This document shows positions 34,760 through 43,986 of a DNA stretch of 64,000 bases, in pieces; the first letter of the stretch is position 1, and every line of letters starts with the position of its first letter. Position numbers and translations under genes: made by a program. Source of the DNA: Acidobacteriota bacterium (lineage in GTDB: Bacteria; Acidobacteriota; Vicinamibacteria; Vicinamibacterales; UBA2999); NCBI GenBank assembly GCA_018000455.1, contig JAGNJW010000022.1, positions 1 through 64,000 on the forward strand, given 5' to 3'. The notes beneath the pieces are model-generated. The model searched no databases and was not told the DNA's origin. It worked only from the letters and a program-made list of their open reading frames with translations.

Positions 34760-36103
34760 TTACATTGCCGCCGGCGCGGCGGCGGCCATCCGCCGGCCAC
34801 GCGTGGCGACGTAGGCGATGGAGCTCAGCACGCACACGGCGCCGAAGCCGAGCCACTCGTCACGAGCCAGCCCCGTCAGCAGCCAGAGAATCACGGGAAT
34901 CGCGAGGAATGGCGCCACGCCGCCAAGCGGCACGCCCGTGCTCGCCGCGGCGCCGGTCATGCCACCGGCGCGCAGCCGCCAGGCCGCCACCGCGCAGCCG
35001 AGGTAGAGCGTGAGGGCCGCGACATTGGCGAGGATGGCGAGGCGCTCGAAGCTGCCCGTGACGGCGAACCCGAGCGTGGCGAGCGACTGCACGACGATCG
35101 CCACGTGCGGCGTGCGGTAGGTCGCGTGCACGGCGGCCAGCGCCTTCGGCAGCAGGCCGTCGCCAGCCATGGCGAACACGATGCGGGGCACCGAGAGCGC
35201 CATCCCGCCGAGATAGCCGAACATCGAGATGGCCGCGCCAGCCAGGAGCAAGGCCCGGGCCCAGCCGCCGAAGGCGCTGCCGGCGGCATCGGCCAGCGGG
35301 GTCGAAGCGCCCGGGAGCGCGGGGCCGAGAATGCCCTGCGCCGACACCTGAATCGCCAGGTAGAGCAGCGTGATGCTGAGCATCGCGAGCGCGATGGCGC
35401 GCGGTACCGTGCGAGCCGTGTCCCGCACCTCACCGCTCGGCACGAGCGCCATCTCGACGCCGGCGAAGGCGAAGATGAGCAGCAGCGACGTGCGGGCGAT
35501 GTCGGTGGCCGCCGGCCAGGCGGTGATCGTCATGTGCTGGCCCTGCACGAAGAACAGTCCACCCACCGCGATGAGCACGAGCGGCACGAGTTTGGCCACG
35601 GTCGCGATCGAGTTGAGGCGCGCGCCGAGCGCCACCCCGCGCACGTTGACCAGGGCCCAGAACGCGTACACGACGACGAGCACGACCCCTTCCATGGCCG
35701 GTCCACCCAGCGCCGGCACGAGCTGGCCGACGCTGGCGGCAAAGACGGTCGAGACGGCCGCGGTGGCGAAGAGCCCAAGCATCCACAGCATCACGCCGGC
35801 CAGGAACGCGGCGTAGGGACCGAGCGCCACGCCGATATAGGCGTAGGGGCCGCCGGTGAGCGACACGCGGCTGCCGGCATCGGCGATGCAGAGCACGATG
35901 AGCGCCATCGCGGCTGCGCAGATCAGGTACGGAATAGGAGCGGCGGGGCCGAGCGCGCTGGCAATGTTGGCCGGCAAGCGGAAGATGCCGCCGCCGACCG
36001 TGATGTTGATGATGGCGGCCGCCAGGCCAAACGTGCCCATCACGCGAATGAGGGCCGCTGGAGCGGCGGGGGCAGCGGTGGAGGTGGTGCGGGGAGCCGA
36101 CAT
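34760..36103 (-). CDS. APC-family amino-acid permease
   Basis: 447 residues with about 12 membrane segments. The first helix has the APC signature GLAAAIINITVGGGIFRLP, and FAFAGVEMALVPSGEVRDTARTVPRAI in helix 6 is the family's substrate and ion region. It converges with the metalloprotease gene and diverges from the kynureninase gene 40 bp away, so a role in importing tryptophan, kynurenine or another aromatic amino acid is plausible but inferred. Confidence 0.88.
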   Translation of the reverse strand: MSAPRTTSTAAPAAPAALIRVMGTFGLAAAIINITVGGGIFRLPANIASALGPAAPIPYLICAAAMALIVLCIADAGSRVSLTGGPYAYIGVALGPYAAFLAGVMLWMLGLFATAAVSTVFAASVGQLVPALGGPAMEGVVLVVVYAFWALVNVRGVALGARLNSIATVAKLVPLVLIAVGGLFFVQGQHMTITAWPAATDIARTSLLLIFAFAGVEMALVPSGEVRDTARTVPRAIALAMLSITLLYLAIQVSAQGILGPALPGASTPLADAAGSAFGGWARALLLAGAAISMFGYLGGMALSVPRIVFAMAGDGLLPKALAAVHATYRTPHVAIVVQSLATLGFAVTGSFERLAILANVAALTLYLGCAVAAWRLRAGGMTGAAASTGVPLGGVAPFLAIPVILWLLTGLARDEWLGFGAVCVLSSIAYVATRGRRMAAAAPAAM

Positions 36104-36143
36104 GCGCGGCTAGCTTACCAGGCGCGATGCTATCGTGACGGCC

Positions 36144-37451
36144 ATGAGTGTTCCGACGAAAGACGCTTGTGCGGCGATGGATGCCGCCGACCCGTTGGTG
36201 CCGCTGCGCGCGCAGTTCGACCTCGACGCGGCCGACGCGCGGGGCGAGATCTATCTCGACGGCAACTCCCTCGGTCCGCTGCCGCGGGCCACCGCGGCGC
36301 GGGTGCAGCAGGTGCTGCACGACGAGTGGGGCACCGGCCTCATCCGCAGCTGGAACACGGCCGGCTGGATCACACTCGGGCAGCGGATCGGCGACAAGAT
36401 CGCGCGGCTCGTCGGCGCTGACGCCGGCACGCTGGTCGTGGCCGACTCGACCTCGGTGAATCTCTACAAGGCGCTGGTCTCGGCCATGACGCTCGCCGTC
36501 GCCGACATGCCGCCCACGCGCCGCACCATCTTGTCGGAACGACACAATTTCCCGACCGATCTCTACATCGCCGACACCGCGGCCAGCGAGCGCGGCTTCA
36601 CGCTGACGCTCGCCGAGGCCGACGATCTGCCAGGGGCTCTTGGCGCCGATACCGCCATCGTCATGCTCACGCACGTCAACTACCGCACCGGCCGGATGCA
36701 CGACATGGCGGCGGTGACACGGGCCGCCCATGCGGCCGGAGCGCTCGTGGTCTGGGACCTGGCGCACTCGGCCGGAGCGCTTCCCGTGGCGCTCGGCGGC
36801 GACGGCACGAGCGGCAGCGCTGCCGACTTCGCCGTGGGGTGCGGCTACAAGTACCTGAACGGCGGTCCGGGCGCGCCGGCGTTCCTGTGGGCGCATCCAC
36901 GCCACACCGCCCGCATGGACGCCGAGGGCTGGCGGCAGCCTCTGGCCGGCTGGCTCGGCCACGCGGCGCCGTTTGCGTTCACCGCCGACTATCAGCCCGG
37001 GCCCGGCATCTCGCGGTTCATCTGCGGCACGCCGCCGGTCGTCTCGCTGGCTGCTCTGGAATGCGGCGTCGACACGGTGCTCGCGGCTGAGCCGCTCGGA
37101 GGCATGGCGGCCGTCCGCAGGAAGTCGCTGGCCCTCACCGATCTGTTCCTGCAGCTTGCCGAGGTGCGATGCCGCCGTCATGGGCTGGTGACGGTGACGC
37201 CGGCCGACCACGCGACGCGCGGAAGTCAGGCCAGCCTCGCCACCACGTCGGGTGGCTATCCCATGATGCAGGCGCTCATCGCCCGGGGTGTCATCGGCGA
37301 CTTCCGCGCCCCCGACATCCTGCGCTTCGGGTTCACGCCTCTCTATACGCGCTTCGTGGATGTGTGGCACGCCGTGGACCGCCTGGCCCAGGTGCTCGAG
37401 TCGGGTGAGTGGCGCGAGCCGCGCTTCGACGTCCGCGCCGCGGTGACTTAG
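36144..37451 (+). CDS. kynU: Kynureninase
   Basis: 435 residues of the class V PLP enzymes. Family features are IYLDGNSLGPLPRAT, SWNTAGWITLGQRIG, VADSTSVNLYKAL, the LTHVNYRTGRMHDM segment, WDLAHSAGALPV, and the PLP-binding Lys236 in GYKYLNGGPGAPAF. It cleaves kynurenine to anthranilate and alanine (or the 3-hydroxy form). ATG 36144 is preferred to a GTG nine bases upstream. A formamidase-like gene lies just downstream on the opposite strand, giving two steps of the kynurenine pathway. Tryptophan dioxygenase is not in the window. Confidence 0.94.
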   Translation: MSVPTKDACAAMDAADPLVPLRAQFDLDAADARGEIYLDGNSLGPLPRATAARVQQVLHDEWGTGLIRSWNTAGWITLGQRIGDKIARLVGADAGTLVVADSTSVNLYKALVSAMTLAVADMPPTRRTILSERHNFPTDLYIADTAASERGFTLTLAEADDLPGALGADTAIVMLTHVNYRTGRMHDMAAVTRAAHAAGALVVWDLAHSAGALPVALGGDGTSGSAADFAVGCGYKYLNGGPGAPAFLWAHPRHTARMDAEGWRQPLAGWLGHAAPFAFTADYQPGPGISRFICGTPPVVSLAALECGVDTVLAAEPLGGMAAVRRKSLALTDLFLQLAEVRCRRHGLVTVTPADHATRGSQASLATTSGGYPMMQALIARGVIGDFRAPDILRFGFTPLYTRFVDVWHAVDRLAQVLESGEWREPRFDVRAAVT

Positions 37452-37521
37452 CGGCGCCCTGCGCGTCGAGGGGAGGCGGGCGTCCGGACGCCAACCCGAT
37501 CTCCAGCCGGACCTCGTCGTG

Positions 37522-38379
37522 TCAGCGCGCGAAGAGCCGGCGCGTCGCGGCGAAGAGCGTCGAGGCGGGGTCGCCGAGCTCGAGGATCACATCGAAGTGA
37601 TTCCGTCCCGGCACCTCGAGCGTCTCGCACGGCGTGGTCTCGGCCGCCAGACGGTCGGCAAAGGCCCGGCTCTGCCGCTTGAATTCCAGCGTCTCGATCT
37701 CGCCCCACGCCACGACCGCCGGACAGTAGCGGCGCTCGGCGGCCAGCAGATCGAGCGCTGCGGCAGCGGGCGCGTCGAGCCCGAGCGCGTCGTTGATGGA
37801 CGTGCCGATGAGCGGCCGCAGGTCGAATACGCCGGAGACGGGCACGATGCCACGCACGGGCACCGGCGACCGGTCGGCGCACGCAGCCGTCAGGTAGCCG
37901 CCGGCCGAGCTGCCGGCGATGACGATATGCGACGCATCGAAACCCAGCGTGTCGGCACGCGCGTGCAGGAAGGAGAGCGCCTGCCGGCATTCGTCGACGA
38001 TCTCCGAGAGGCGAGCCTCTGGGGCCAGCGTGTAGCCCACCACTGCGTGGGCGAGGCCGGCGGCGTGCCAGGCCGGTGCGAGGAAGGCTGATTCCGTCTT
38101 CGACAGTTCCTGCCAGTAGCCGCCGTGGATGTAGACGAGCAAACCGGGACGCGTGACCGAGCTCGGCGCGGGGAAGTAGTCGAGGGTGGCGCGCGCCGCG
38201 TCACCGTAACGCAGGTCGCGTGTCACCGGCACGGTGGCGAATGCGCGTGCGCTCTGCTCCACGTACTGCGCGACATACGGCGCGTAGTTGCCGCCGATCG
38301 CCGAGCTTGGCGAGTATTCCCGTTCGCGCGTGGCGGCGTCGAGAAGCGGAGGGGACGATCCGCCAGCCTGGTGCGACAC
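37522..38379 (-). CDS. Alpha/beta hydrolase, kynurenine-formamidase-like
   Basis: 285 residues. The HGGYWQ motif in LLVYIHGGYWQELSK and the nucleophile elbow IAGSSAGGYL are the signature of eukaryotic-type N-formylkynurenine formamidase. GVFDLRPLIGTSINDALGLD and the catalytic His region GRNHFDVILE agree. It would release formate from N-formylkynurenine, the step before kynureninase, whose gene is convergent with it 70 bp away. A general esterase is the alternative. Confidence 0.8.
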   Translation of the reverse strand: MSHQAGGSSPPLLDAATREREYSPSSAIGGNYAPYVAQYVEQSARAFATVPVTRDLRYGDAARATLDYFPAPSSVTRPGLLVYIHGGYWQELSKTESAFLAPAWHAAGLAHAVVGYTLAPEARLSEIVDECRQALSFLHARADTLGFDASHIVIAGSSAGGYLTAACADRSPVPVRGIVPVSGVFDLRPLIGTSINDALGLDAPAAAALDLLAAERRYCPAVVAWGEIETLEFKRQSRAFADRLAAETTPCETLEVPGRNHFDVILELGDPASTLFAATRRLFAR

Positions 38380-38436
38380 GGCTACCAGTGTCTGTCAGAA
38401 CGCCCCGCGATGGTGCTGCCTGCCGGTACCACGTCA

Positions 38437-39207
38437 TCAGGCGCGTGCACGCGCCCTGACCGTTGTCAGCCCGCCGTCGACGCCGAGCACCTGGCCGGTG
38501 ACCCACGCGCTTTCGGAACCCAGCAGCCAGTCGGCGGCGCGCGCGATGTCGTCTGGCGCGCCGATCCGGCCGAGTGGATGCATCGCGATCGACGCCTTGA
38601 GCGCGGTCTCGCTCGCCGTGATGAGCTGGCTGAGCGGCGAAGCCACGAGCCCGGGCGCGACGGCGTTGACCCGGATGCCGTAGGACGCGTAGGTTGCCGC
38701 CGCCGCTCGCATCAGCCCGACCACGCCCGCCTTGGCCGCGGCGATCGCCTCGTGGTTGGGCAAGCCAACCGACGCCGCCGCCGAACTGATGAGCACAATC
38801 GATCCGCCCGTCTGCCGCATCACGCTTGCCCCGGCGCGCACGGTCGCAAACGCCGTCACGAGATTGGCGGCCAGCACCGCGGCCAGGTCGTCGGCGGATG
38901 TCAGGTGGGCTGGCTTCAGCGCAATCGATCCGGCGCAGTTCACGACGCCGTCCAGCCGGCCCGTCCACGCCGCTGCGTCGACGGCTGCCTGGTCGAGGTC
39001 GCCGAACGACGTCGCGTCGAGTGCCGCCACCCGTCCGTCGACCTCTGCGGCCAGGGCCTCGAGCGCCTCGGGCCGGCGCGTGGTCATCACGATGTGCGCA
39101 CCGCGCCTGGCCAGGCGGCGCACCAGTGCGGTGCCGATGGCGCTGCTGGCAGCCACGACGAGATAGGTGGCACGTTCGGCTGCGGCAGGGATCGCGTCAT
39201 TGGGCAT
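38437..39207 (-). CDS. SDR-fold protein with atypical active site
   Basis: 256 residues of the short-chain dehydrogenase fold: VVNCAGS (the NAG motif), VLISSAAASVG (catalytic Ser region), YGIRVNAVAPG and the C-terminal WVTGQVLGVDGGL. Two key places are unusual. The N-terminal TGxxxGIG loop reads VAASSAIGTAL, and the YxxxK motif reads IAAAK, so the catalytic Tyr is replaced by Ile while the Lys remains. It may be a non-catalytic binder or use another residue. ATG 39207 gives a normal length. Confidence 0.82.
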   Translation of the reverse strand: MPNDAIPAAAERATYLVVAASSAIGTALVRRLARRGAHIVMTTRRPEALEALAAEVDGRVAALDATSFGDLDQAAVDAAAWTGRLDGVVNCAGSIALKPAHLTSADDLAAVLAANLVTAFATVRAGASVMRQTGGSIVLISSAAASVGLPNHEAIAAAKAGVVGLMRAAAATYASYGIRVNAVAPGLVASPLSQLITASETALKASIAMHPLGRIGAPDDIARAADWLLGSESAWVTGQVLGVDGGLTTVRARARA

Positions 39208-39349
39208 CACCTGGAAGGACTCATGTCGGCGACGCGACGGTTCACCGAGCCTCTGCGACCAAGGGCCCGGTCCGAGCGTCGTAGTAGAGGAAGGGTGTTG
39301 GCCCGCGGAGCGCACAGGTCGGCCCAGCAGCACACCCCAGGAGACAGCG

Positions 39350-39775
39350 ATGGCTGCAGTGGAATATCAGGACATCGTCAGCGTCGCCATCGAGGCCGGC
39401 CGTTTCTCGACGCTGGCCACGGCGCTGCAGAGCACCGGTCTCGACCACCTGTTGAAAGGGACCGGGCCGTTCACCCTGTTCGCTCCGACCGACGCGGCGT
39501 TCGCAAGGCTGCCGGCGGGGATGCTGGCCGATCTGCTCGAGCCGCGCAGTCGCGAACGGCTCACGGCCGTCCTCGCCCATCACGTGGTGCCGGGCACGCT
39601 GCTGGCAGCTGCACTGGCGAGGCTGAGCAGTGTCACCACCGCGCAGGGCGGCACGTTGCCCATCACGGCCTCGCGCTCAGGGCTCGCCGTGGGCGCCGCC
39701 AATGTCGTGACGGCCGACCTCGACGCCTCGAACGGCGTCATTCACGTGATTGATTCCGTGCTGCTTCCGCAGTAG
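39350..39775 (+). CDS. Fasciclin-domain protein
   Basis: 141 residues made of one FAS1 domain: DIVSVAIEAGRFSTLATALQ, the H1 motif TGPFTLFAPTDAAFARLP, LTAVLAHHVVPG and the H2 end NGVIHVIDSVLLP. FAS1 domains mediate adhesion or bind small ligands. There is no signal peptide, so it may be cytoplasmic, unlike most secreted family members. GGAGA precedes the ATG. Confidence 0.92.
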   Translation: MAAVEYQDIVSVAIEAGRFSTLATALQSTGLDHLLKGTGPFTLFAPTDAAFARLPAGMLADLLEPRSRERLTAVLAHHVVPGTLLAAALARLSSVTTAQGGTLPITASRSGLAVGAANVVTADLDASNGVIHVIDSVLLPQ

Positions 39776-39821
39776 CGCCCGACGCTGTCGGCGGTCGTGC
39801 CAGCCGCGACGCGCCAAACGC

Positions 39822-39968
39822 TCACGCCCGCGGAACGCCTGGCATACCGTCGCCCCGCCGCTCGGCCTCGCGTGCCAGGCGGCCGACTTCGCTGATGGTG
39901 TAGTAGAGGCCGAAGCCGCACAGTGCCGAGACGCCGATGCCGATGACGAGGATCGTGAGCGCCGACAT
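39822..39968 (-). CDS. 48-residue membrane protein
   Basis: One N-terminal membrane helix (LTILVIGIGVSALCGFGLYY) followed by a charged helix SEVGRLAREAERRGDG. It lies 1 bp after the stop of the next small gene on the same strand, so the two form a pair. The family is not recognised. Confidence 0.55.
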   Translation of the reverse strand: MSALTILVIGIGVSALCGFGLYYTISEVGRLAREAERRGDGMPGVPRA

Positions 39969-39969
39969 G

Positions 39970-40137
39970 CTAGCGCCCCCGTGCCAGTCGGACGAGCACG
40001 CCAAACGACAGGATGGACGGTACCCACAGGCCCACGAACTGCCCTTCCTCGCGCTGGCCCGAGAACCACAGATACACCGAGAGCAGGAACGAGAGAAGCG
40101 CCGCGCTTGCGAAGGTGACATCGCTGCGATGGAACAT
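39970..40137 (-). CDS. 55-residue membrane protein
   Basis: Two hydrophobic stretches (FASAALLSFLLSVYLWF and GLWVPSILSFGVLVRL) joined by SGQREEGQFV. AGGAT before ATG 40137 is a fair ribosome site. Together with the following 48-residue protein it forms a tiny two-gene operon. The function is unknown; size and topology suggest a cytoplasmic-membrane accessory pair. Confidence 0.55.
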   Translation of the reverse strand: MFHRSDVTFASAALLSFLLSVYLWFSGQREEGQFVGLWVPSILSFGVLVRLARGR

Positions 40138-40261
40138 CGGAATCCTCCGTGCACCTCGGGTGACGTCTCGCAGGGCGGACGCGCCGGATGCACAGCCTGA
40201 AAGACTCCTGACCCGCGCATCACGGTTCACCGCCGGGCACATCGAGCCGCCGGTCGAGCAA

Positions 40262-40417
40262 TCAGGCCGTCGTCACCACGATGGCCGTGGCCGGGCCGCG
40301 GCTGAGCCGCCGGTAGCCGTGCGGCGTCGAGGCCGCGAAGAAGCAGTCGAGCCCGACGTCGAACGCCGTCGCCGATCTTCTGTATGCCCGAAACTCAGGC
40401 CCCAATCCAGCCGACAT
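40262..40417 (-). pseudogene. Relic of a cupin-domain protein C-terminus
   Basis: A minus-strand frame of about 50 residues ends DCFFAASTPHGYRRLSRGPA then IVVTTA. The phrase STPHGYRR followed by IVVTT is the last strand pair of XRE-cupin regulators. The front part (MSAGLGPEFRAYRRSATAF) is not cupin-like and the rest of the domain is missing where the helicase gene starts. It is probably a deletion remnant. Confidence 0.35.
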
Positions 40418-40498
40418 CGCCACCAGCGCGCCGGGCGTGCCACCCGCCGCGGCGTTTCGCCGCTGCGCCCCCCCCGTTTCGCGGTACAACCGTAGCGC

Positions 40499-43063
40499 GT
40501 GCCCACCACCCTGGCCGATCGGCTGCCATCGCGCGATGCCTCGAGCGGCGATCTGCTCGACCGCTTTCTCGACGAAGTCGACGCCCGCGGATTGTCGCTC
40601 TACCCCGCGCAGGAAGAGGCGATCCTGGCCCTGCTCGACGGGCAGAACGTCATCCTCAACACGCCAACCGGATCGGGCAAGTCGCTCGTGGCGTTGGCGA
40701 TGCTGTTTGCGGCTCTGGCGCGCGGCGAGCGCGCCGTCTACACCTGCCCGATCAAGGCGCTGGTCAACGAGAAGTGGATGGCGCTTTGCCGCGACTTCGG
40801 CCCCGAGATGGTGGGTCTCTCGACCGGCGATGCATCGGTGAACCGCGAAGCGCCGATTCTGTGCTGCACGGCCGAGGTGCTGGCCAACATCGCGCTGCGC
40901 GAGGGGCCAGACGCCGAGGTTGGGCACGTGGTGATGGACGAGTTCCACTATTACGCCGATCGCGATCGGGGCGCGGCCTGGCAGACGCCGCTCCTGACGC
41001 TGCCGCAGACCCGCTTCTTGCTGATGTCGGCCACGCTCGGTGAGACGGCCACCTTCGAGCGGGCGCTCACGGCGTTGAATGGCCGGCCGAGCGTGACGGT
41101 GAAGTCGGGCCTGCGCCCCGTGCCGCTCGAGTACTCCTACTCCGAGATTCCCCTCGCCCACACCATCGAACGGCTCGTCGAGCAGGACCGCACGCCCGCC
41201 TACGTCGTGCACTTCACGCAGGCCGAGGCGGCCGCCAGCGCCCAGGACTTCACCAGCCTCAAGATCACCTCGCGCGAGCAGAAGAACGAGATCGCCGCGC
41301 GGATCGAAGGGCTGGACTTCTCGAGCCCTTACGGGCCGTCGGTTCGCAAATGGCTTCGCCACGGCATCGGATTGCACCACGCCGGCCTGCTGCCCAAGTA
41401 CCGCGTGCTGGTCGAGCAGCTGGCCCAGCGCGGGCTGCTGCGCGTCATCTGTGGCACCGACACGCTCGGCGCCGGCATCAACGTGCCGATTCGCACGGTG
41501 GTGCTGACGAAGCTCTGCAAGTTCGACGGCCAGAAGACGTCGCGGCTCAGCGCCCGCGAGTTCCATCAGATCGCCGGCCGCGCCGGGCGCAAGGGCTTCG
41601 ACGACCAGGGCTTCGTCGTCGTGCAGGCGCCCGAGCACATGATCGAGAACCTGCGCCTCAGCGAGAAGGCCGCCCGCGACGGCCGCAAGGTCGTGAAGCG
41701 GCGTCCGCCCGAGTTCAACTACGTGGACTGGGACCAGAACGCCTACACGCGGCTCACGACCGCGCCGCCTGAGCCGCTGGTCTCGCGGTTCGAGGTGTCG
41801 CACGGCATGCTGCTCAACGTGCTCAGCCGACGTGGCGATGGTTGCACGGTCATGCGCCGACTGATCGTAGATAGCCACGAGACGCCGGCGCGCAAGGCGA
41901 TGCACCGTCGCCGGGCGTGGCAGCTGTTCCGTGCGCTGGTCGCCCGCGGGATCGTCGAGTTCAGCGAAGACGAGGGGCGCGGCTCCCACCTGCGGGTCAA
42001 CGTCGACCTGCAGGAAGACTTCTCGATGAATCACGCGCTGTCGCTGTATCTCATCGAGACGGTGTCGCTCCTCGACGCCGACTCGCCGACCTATGCACTG
42101 GATCTGCTGACGCTGGTCGAGTCGATCCTCGAGAACCCGGAACTCATCCTCCGCCGGCAGCTCGATCGCATCAAGGGCCGCGCCGTCGCGCAGATGAAGG
42201 CCGACGGCGTCGAGTACGACGAGCGGATGGCCGAGCTGGAGAAGCTGGAGTATCCGAAGCCCTTGCGCGACTTCGTCTACGACACCTTCAACGCCTTCGT
42301 CGACCGTCATCCGTGGGTGGGGCAGGAGGCGATCCGCCCGAAGTCGATCGCGCGCGAGATGTTCGAGAGCTACAAATCGTTCGCGGAGTATGTGATGGAG
42401 TACGACCTCGAGCGTTCCGAGGGGCTGTTGTTGCGGCACTTGAACAGCGTCTACAAGGTACTCAACCAGACCGTGCCTGCCGCCAGCAAGAGCGACGACG
42501 TCATGGAAGCGGAGTGGTACCTGCGCACGCTGGTACGCGGTGCCGACGACAGCCTCGCCGACGAGTGGGCACGCATGCGCGACCCGTCGTACGAGCCGCT
42601 GGCGCTCGGCCCCGGCCGCGACCCGCGGTTGCGCGCGGTCGCGCCGGCCGTGCCCTACGATCTCACCACCGACACGGCCGCCTTCACCGCCGCCATCCGG
42701 GTGCGCATCTTCAGTGCGCTCAAGGCATGGGCTCGCGGCGATGCCGAGGCGATGCTCGCCAGTCTCGACCCTCCCGCCGACGCCGCCAGCGACGTGCCGG
42801 AGGTGGCGTCGGCCGCCGACGTGCAGGCGGCCTTCGGGGCCTTTGTCGTCGAGCACGCGGGGCTGCGCTTCGATCCCGAGGCGCGCAACGCCCGGCACAC
42901 CCACGTGACGCCGGCCGGTGGTTCAACCCTGCGCGTCCAGCAGGTGCTCATCGATGCCAACGACCTGAACGACTGGGCGGCCGAGTTCGACGTGGATGTC
43001 GAGGCATCGCGCGTCCGCCAGCAGCCGGTCGTGAGGCTGCGACGCGTCGGGCCGCTGGCCTGA
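40499..43063 (+). CDS. Ski2-like DExH helicase with DUF3516
   Basis: 854 residues from GTG 40499. Helicase motifs: Q-type [11 protein letters not shown], motif [10 protein letters not shown] (55-62), Ia [20 protein letters not shown] (DExH), [34 protein letters not shown] and [13 protein letters not shown]. The C-terminal half matches the DUF3516 helicases ([39 protein letters not shown]). The family is an RNA helicase group widespread in Actinobacteria and Acidobacteria; the substrate is not defined. It stands alone in its orientation. Confidence 0.9.
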   Translation: MPTTLADRLPSRDASSGDLLDRFLDEVDARGLSLYPAQEEAILALLDGQNVILNTPTGSGKSLVALAMLFAALARGERAVYTCPIKALVNEKWMALCRDFGPEMVGLSTGDASVNREAPILCCTAEVLANIALREGPDAEVGHVVMDEFHYYADRDRGAAWQTPLLTLPQTRFLLMSATLGETATFERALTALNGRPSVTVKSGLRPVPLEYSYSEIPLAHTIERLVEQDRTPAYVVHFTQAEAAASAQDFTSLKITSREQKNEIAARIEGLDFSSPYGPSVRKWLRHGIGLHHAGLLPKYRVLVEQLAQRGLLRVICGTDTLGAGINVPIRTVVLTKLCKFDGQKTSRLSAREFHQIAGRAGRKGFDDQGFVVVQAPEHMIENLRLSEKAARDGRKVVKRRPPEFNYVDWDQNAYTRLTTAPPEPLVSRFEVSHGMLLNVLSRRGDGCTVMRRLIVDSHETPARKAMHRRRAWQLFRALVARGIVEFSEDEGRGSHLRVNVDLQEDFSMNHALSLYLIETVSLLDADSPTYALDLLTLVESILENPELILRRQLDRIKGRAVAQMKADGVEYDERMAELEKLEYPKPLRDFVYDTFNAFVDRHPWVGQEAIRPKSIAREMFESYKSFAEYVMEYDLERSEGLLLRHLNSVYKVLNQTVPAASKSDDVMEAEWYLRTLVRGADDSLADEWARMRDPSYEPLALGPGRDPRLRAVAPAVPYDLTTDTAAFTAAIRVRIFSALKAWARGDAEAMLASLDPPADAASDVPEVASAADVQAAFGAFVVEHAGLRFDPEARNARHTHVTPAGGSTLRVQQVLIDANDLNDWAAEFDVDVEASRVRQQPVVRLRRVGPLA

Positions 43064-43843
43064 TCAGCCCTCGCGCACGAGCTTCGGTGTCACCACGCCC
43101 TTGCTCTGCTTCTTGACGTCGACGGCGCGAGCGACGGCATCGGAATAGGGCAGCACGCCCTCGGCCAGCGTGACGACGAAGTCGCTGCCGACTTTGCGCA
43201 CCGCGAGCCGGCCGTAGCGCGTGCCCAGCTCAGCCGCACGCCTATCGGCCACCGTTTTGTCGCGGCTCTCGTGTAGCACGACCCAGTAACGTACCTGGCG
43301 ATACTGAATCGACGCGCCTTGATCGGTGACGACGGCCGCCTTCGACGTCTGCTCCGCGGCGTAGATCGTCGGCATGAGGTGCAGCGTTGGTGGCCAGACA
43401 CCGTGCGTGGGCGAGAGCGACGCCTGTGGTACCCCTTCGACGACGATGCCCTCGTCCTTGGCGCGCTGGTCGGTCATGGTCTTGGTGATCTCGGCAAAGC
43501 GCACCGCTTCTTTCGACACGTTGGCCGTGCTGAAGACACCCGAGAGCAGCGCCGGCACGCCCAGCGCGGCCATGAAGGTGTCTTTCGGCGAACGTGCCCC
43601 GTCCCATTCCAGGATCATCGCCACGCCGCCGACCAGCGCCGAGAGCAACACGCCGCCGATGACGAACGTTGGAGCCAGCGCCACCAGCGTGACGGACGCG
43701 TCGTTGGCCTGGCCCACCATCAGCGTGAGCCGCGGTGCGAAAATGGCGCATGCGCCGGCGAAGCTGCCAACAGCGAACTGACCGAGGCGACGACGCAACT
43801 CGAGGCGCGCCTGGGTCGTCGAGAGAGCGCGGGACGAGGCCAT
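43064..43843 (-). CDS. Membrane-anchored protein of unknown function
   Basis: 259 residues. Two membrane helices near the N-terminus (QFAVGSFAGACAIFAPRLTL and VTLVALAPTFVIGGVLLSALVGG) are followed by a soluble domain of about 160 residues. Its end resembles an SPOR-like fold (YWVVLHESRDKTVADRRAAELGTRYG then LAVRKVGSDFVVTLA). It abuts the helicase stop tail to tail. I do not recognise the whole protein; the SPOR resemblance is weak. Confidence 0.6.
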   Translation of the reverse strand: MASSRALSTTQARLELRRRLGQFAVGSFAGACAIFAPRLTLMVGQANDASVTLVALAPTFVIGGVLLSALVGGVAMILEWDGARSPKDTFMAALGVPALLSGVFSTANVSKEAVRFAEITKTMTDQRAKDEGIVVEGVPQASLSPTHGVWPPTLHLMPTIYAAEQTSKAAVVTDQGASIQYRQVRYWVVLHESRDKTVADRRAAELGTRYGRLAVRKVGSDFVVTLAEGVLPYSDAVARAVDVKKQSKGVVTPKLVREG

Positions 43844-43986
43844 GGAACATCCCTCCAGCCGGGCACGCGGGGGTGCGGCGTGCGCTACACCTCATGGGAC
43901 GTCCACGGGGGCCGGTTTTTGCGGGCGAGAGGCCGAGACAGCGCTCCATCCACAGGTGTCGCCGGGCCACCGCGTAGGATGGAGTG

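Noticed and set aside
40262..42904. An 880-codon minus-strand frame
   Set aside because: Antisense of the Ski2-like helicase, which has all helicase motifs. Only the last 50 codons (outside the helicase) have independent character.
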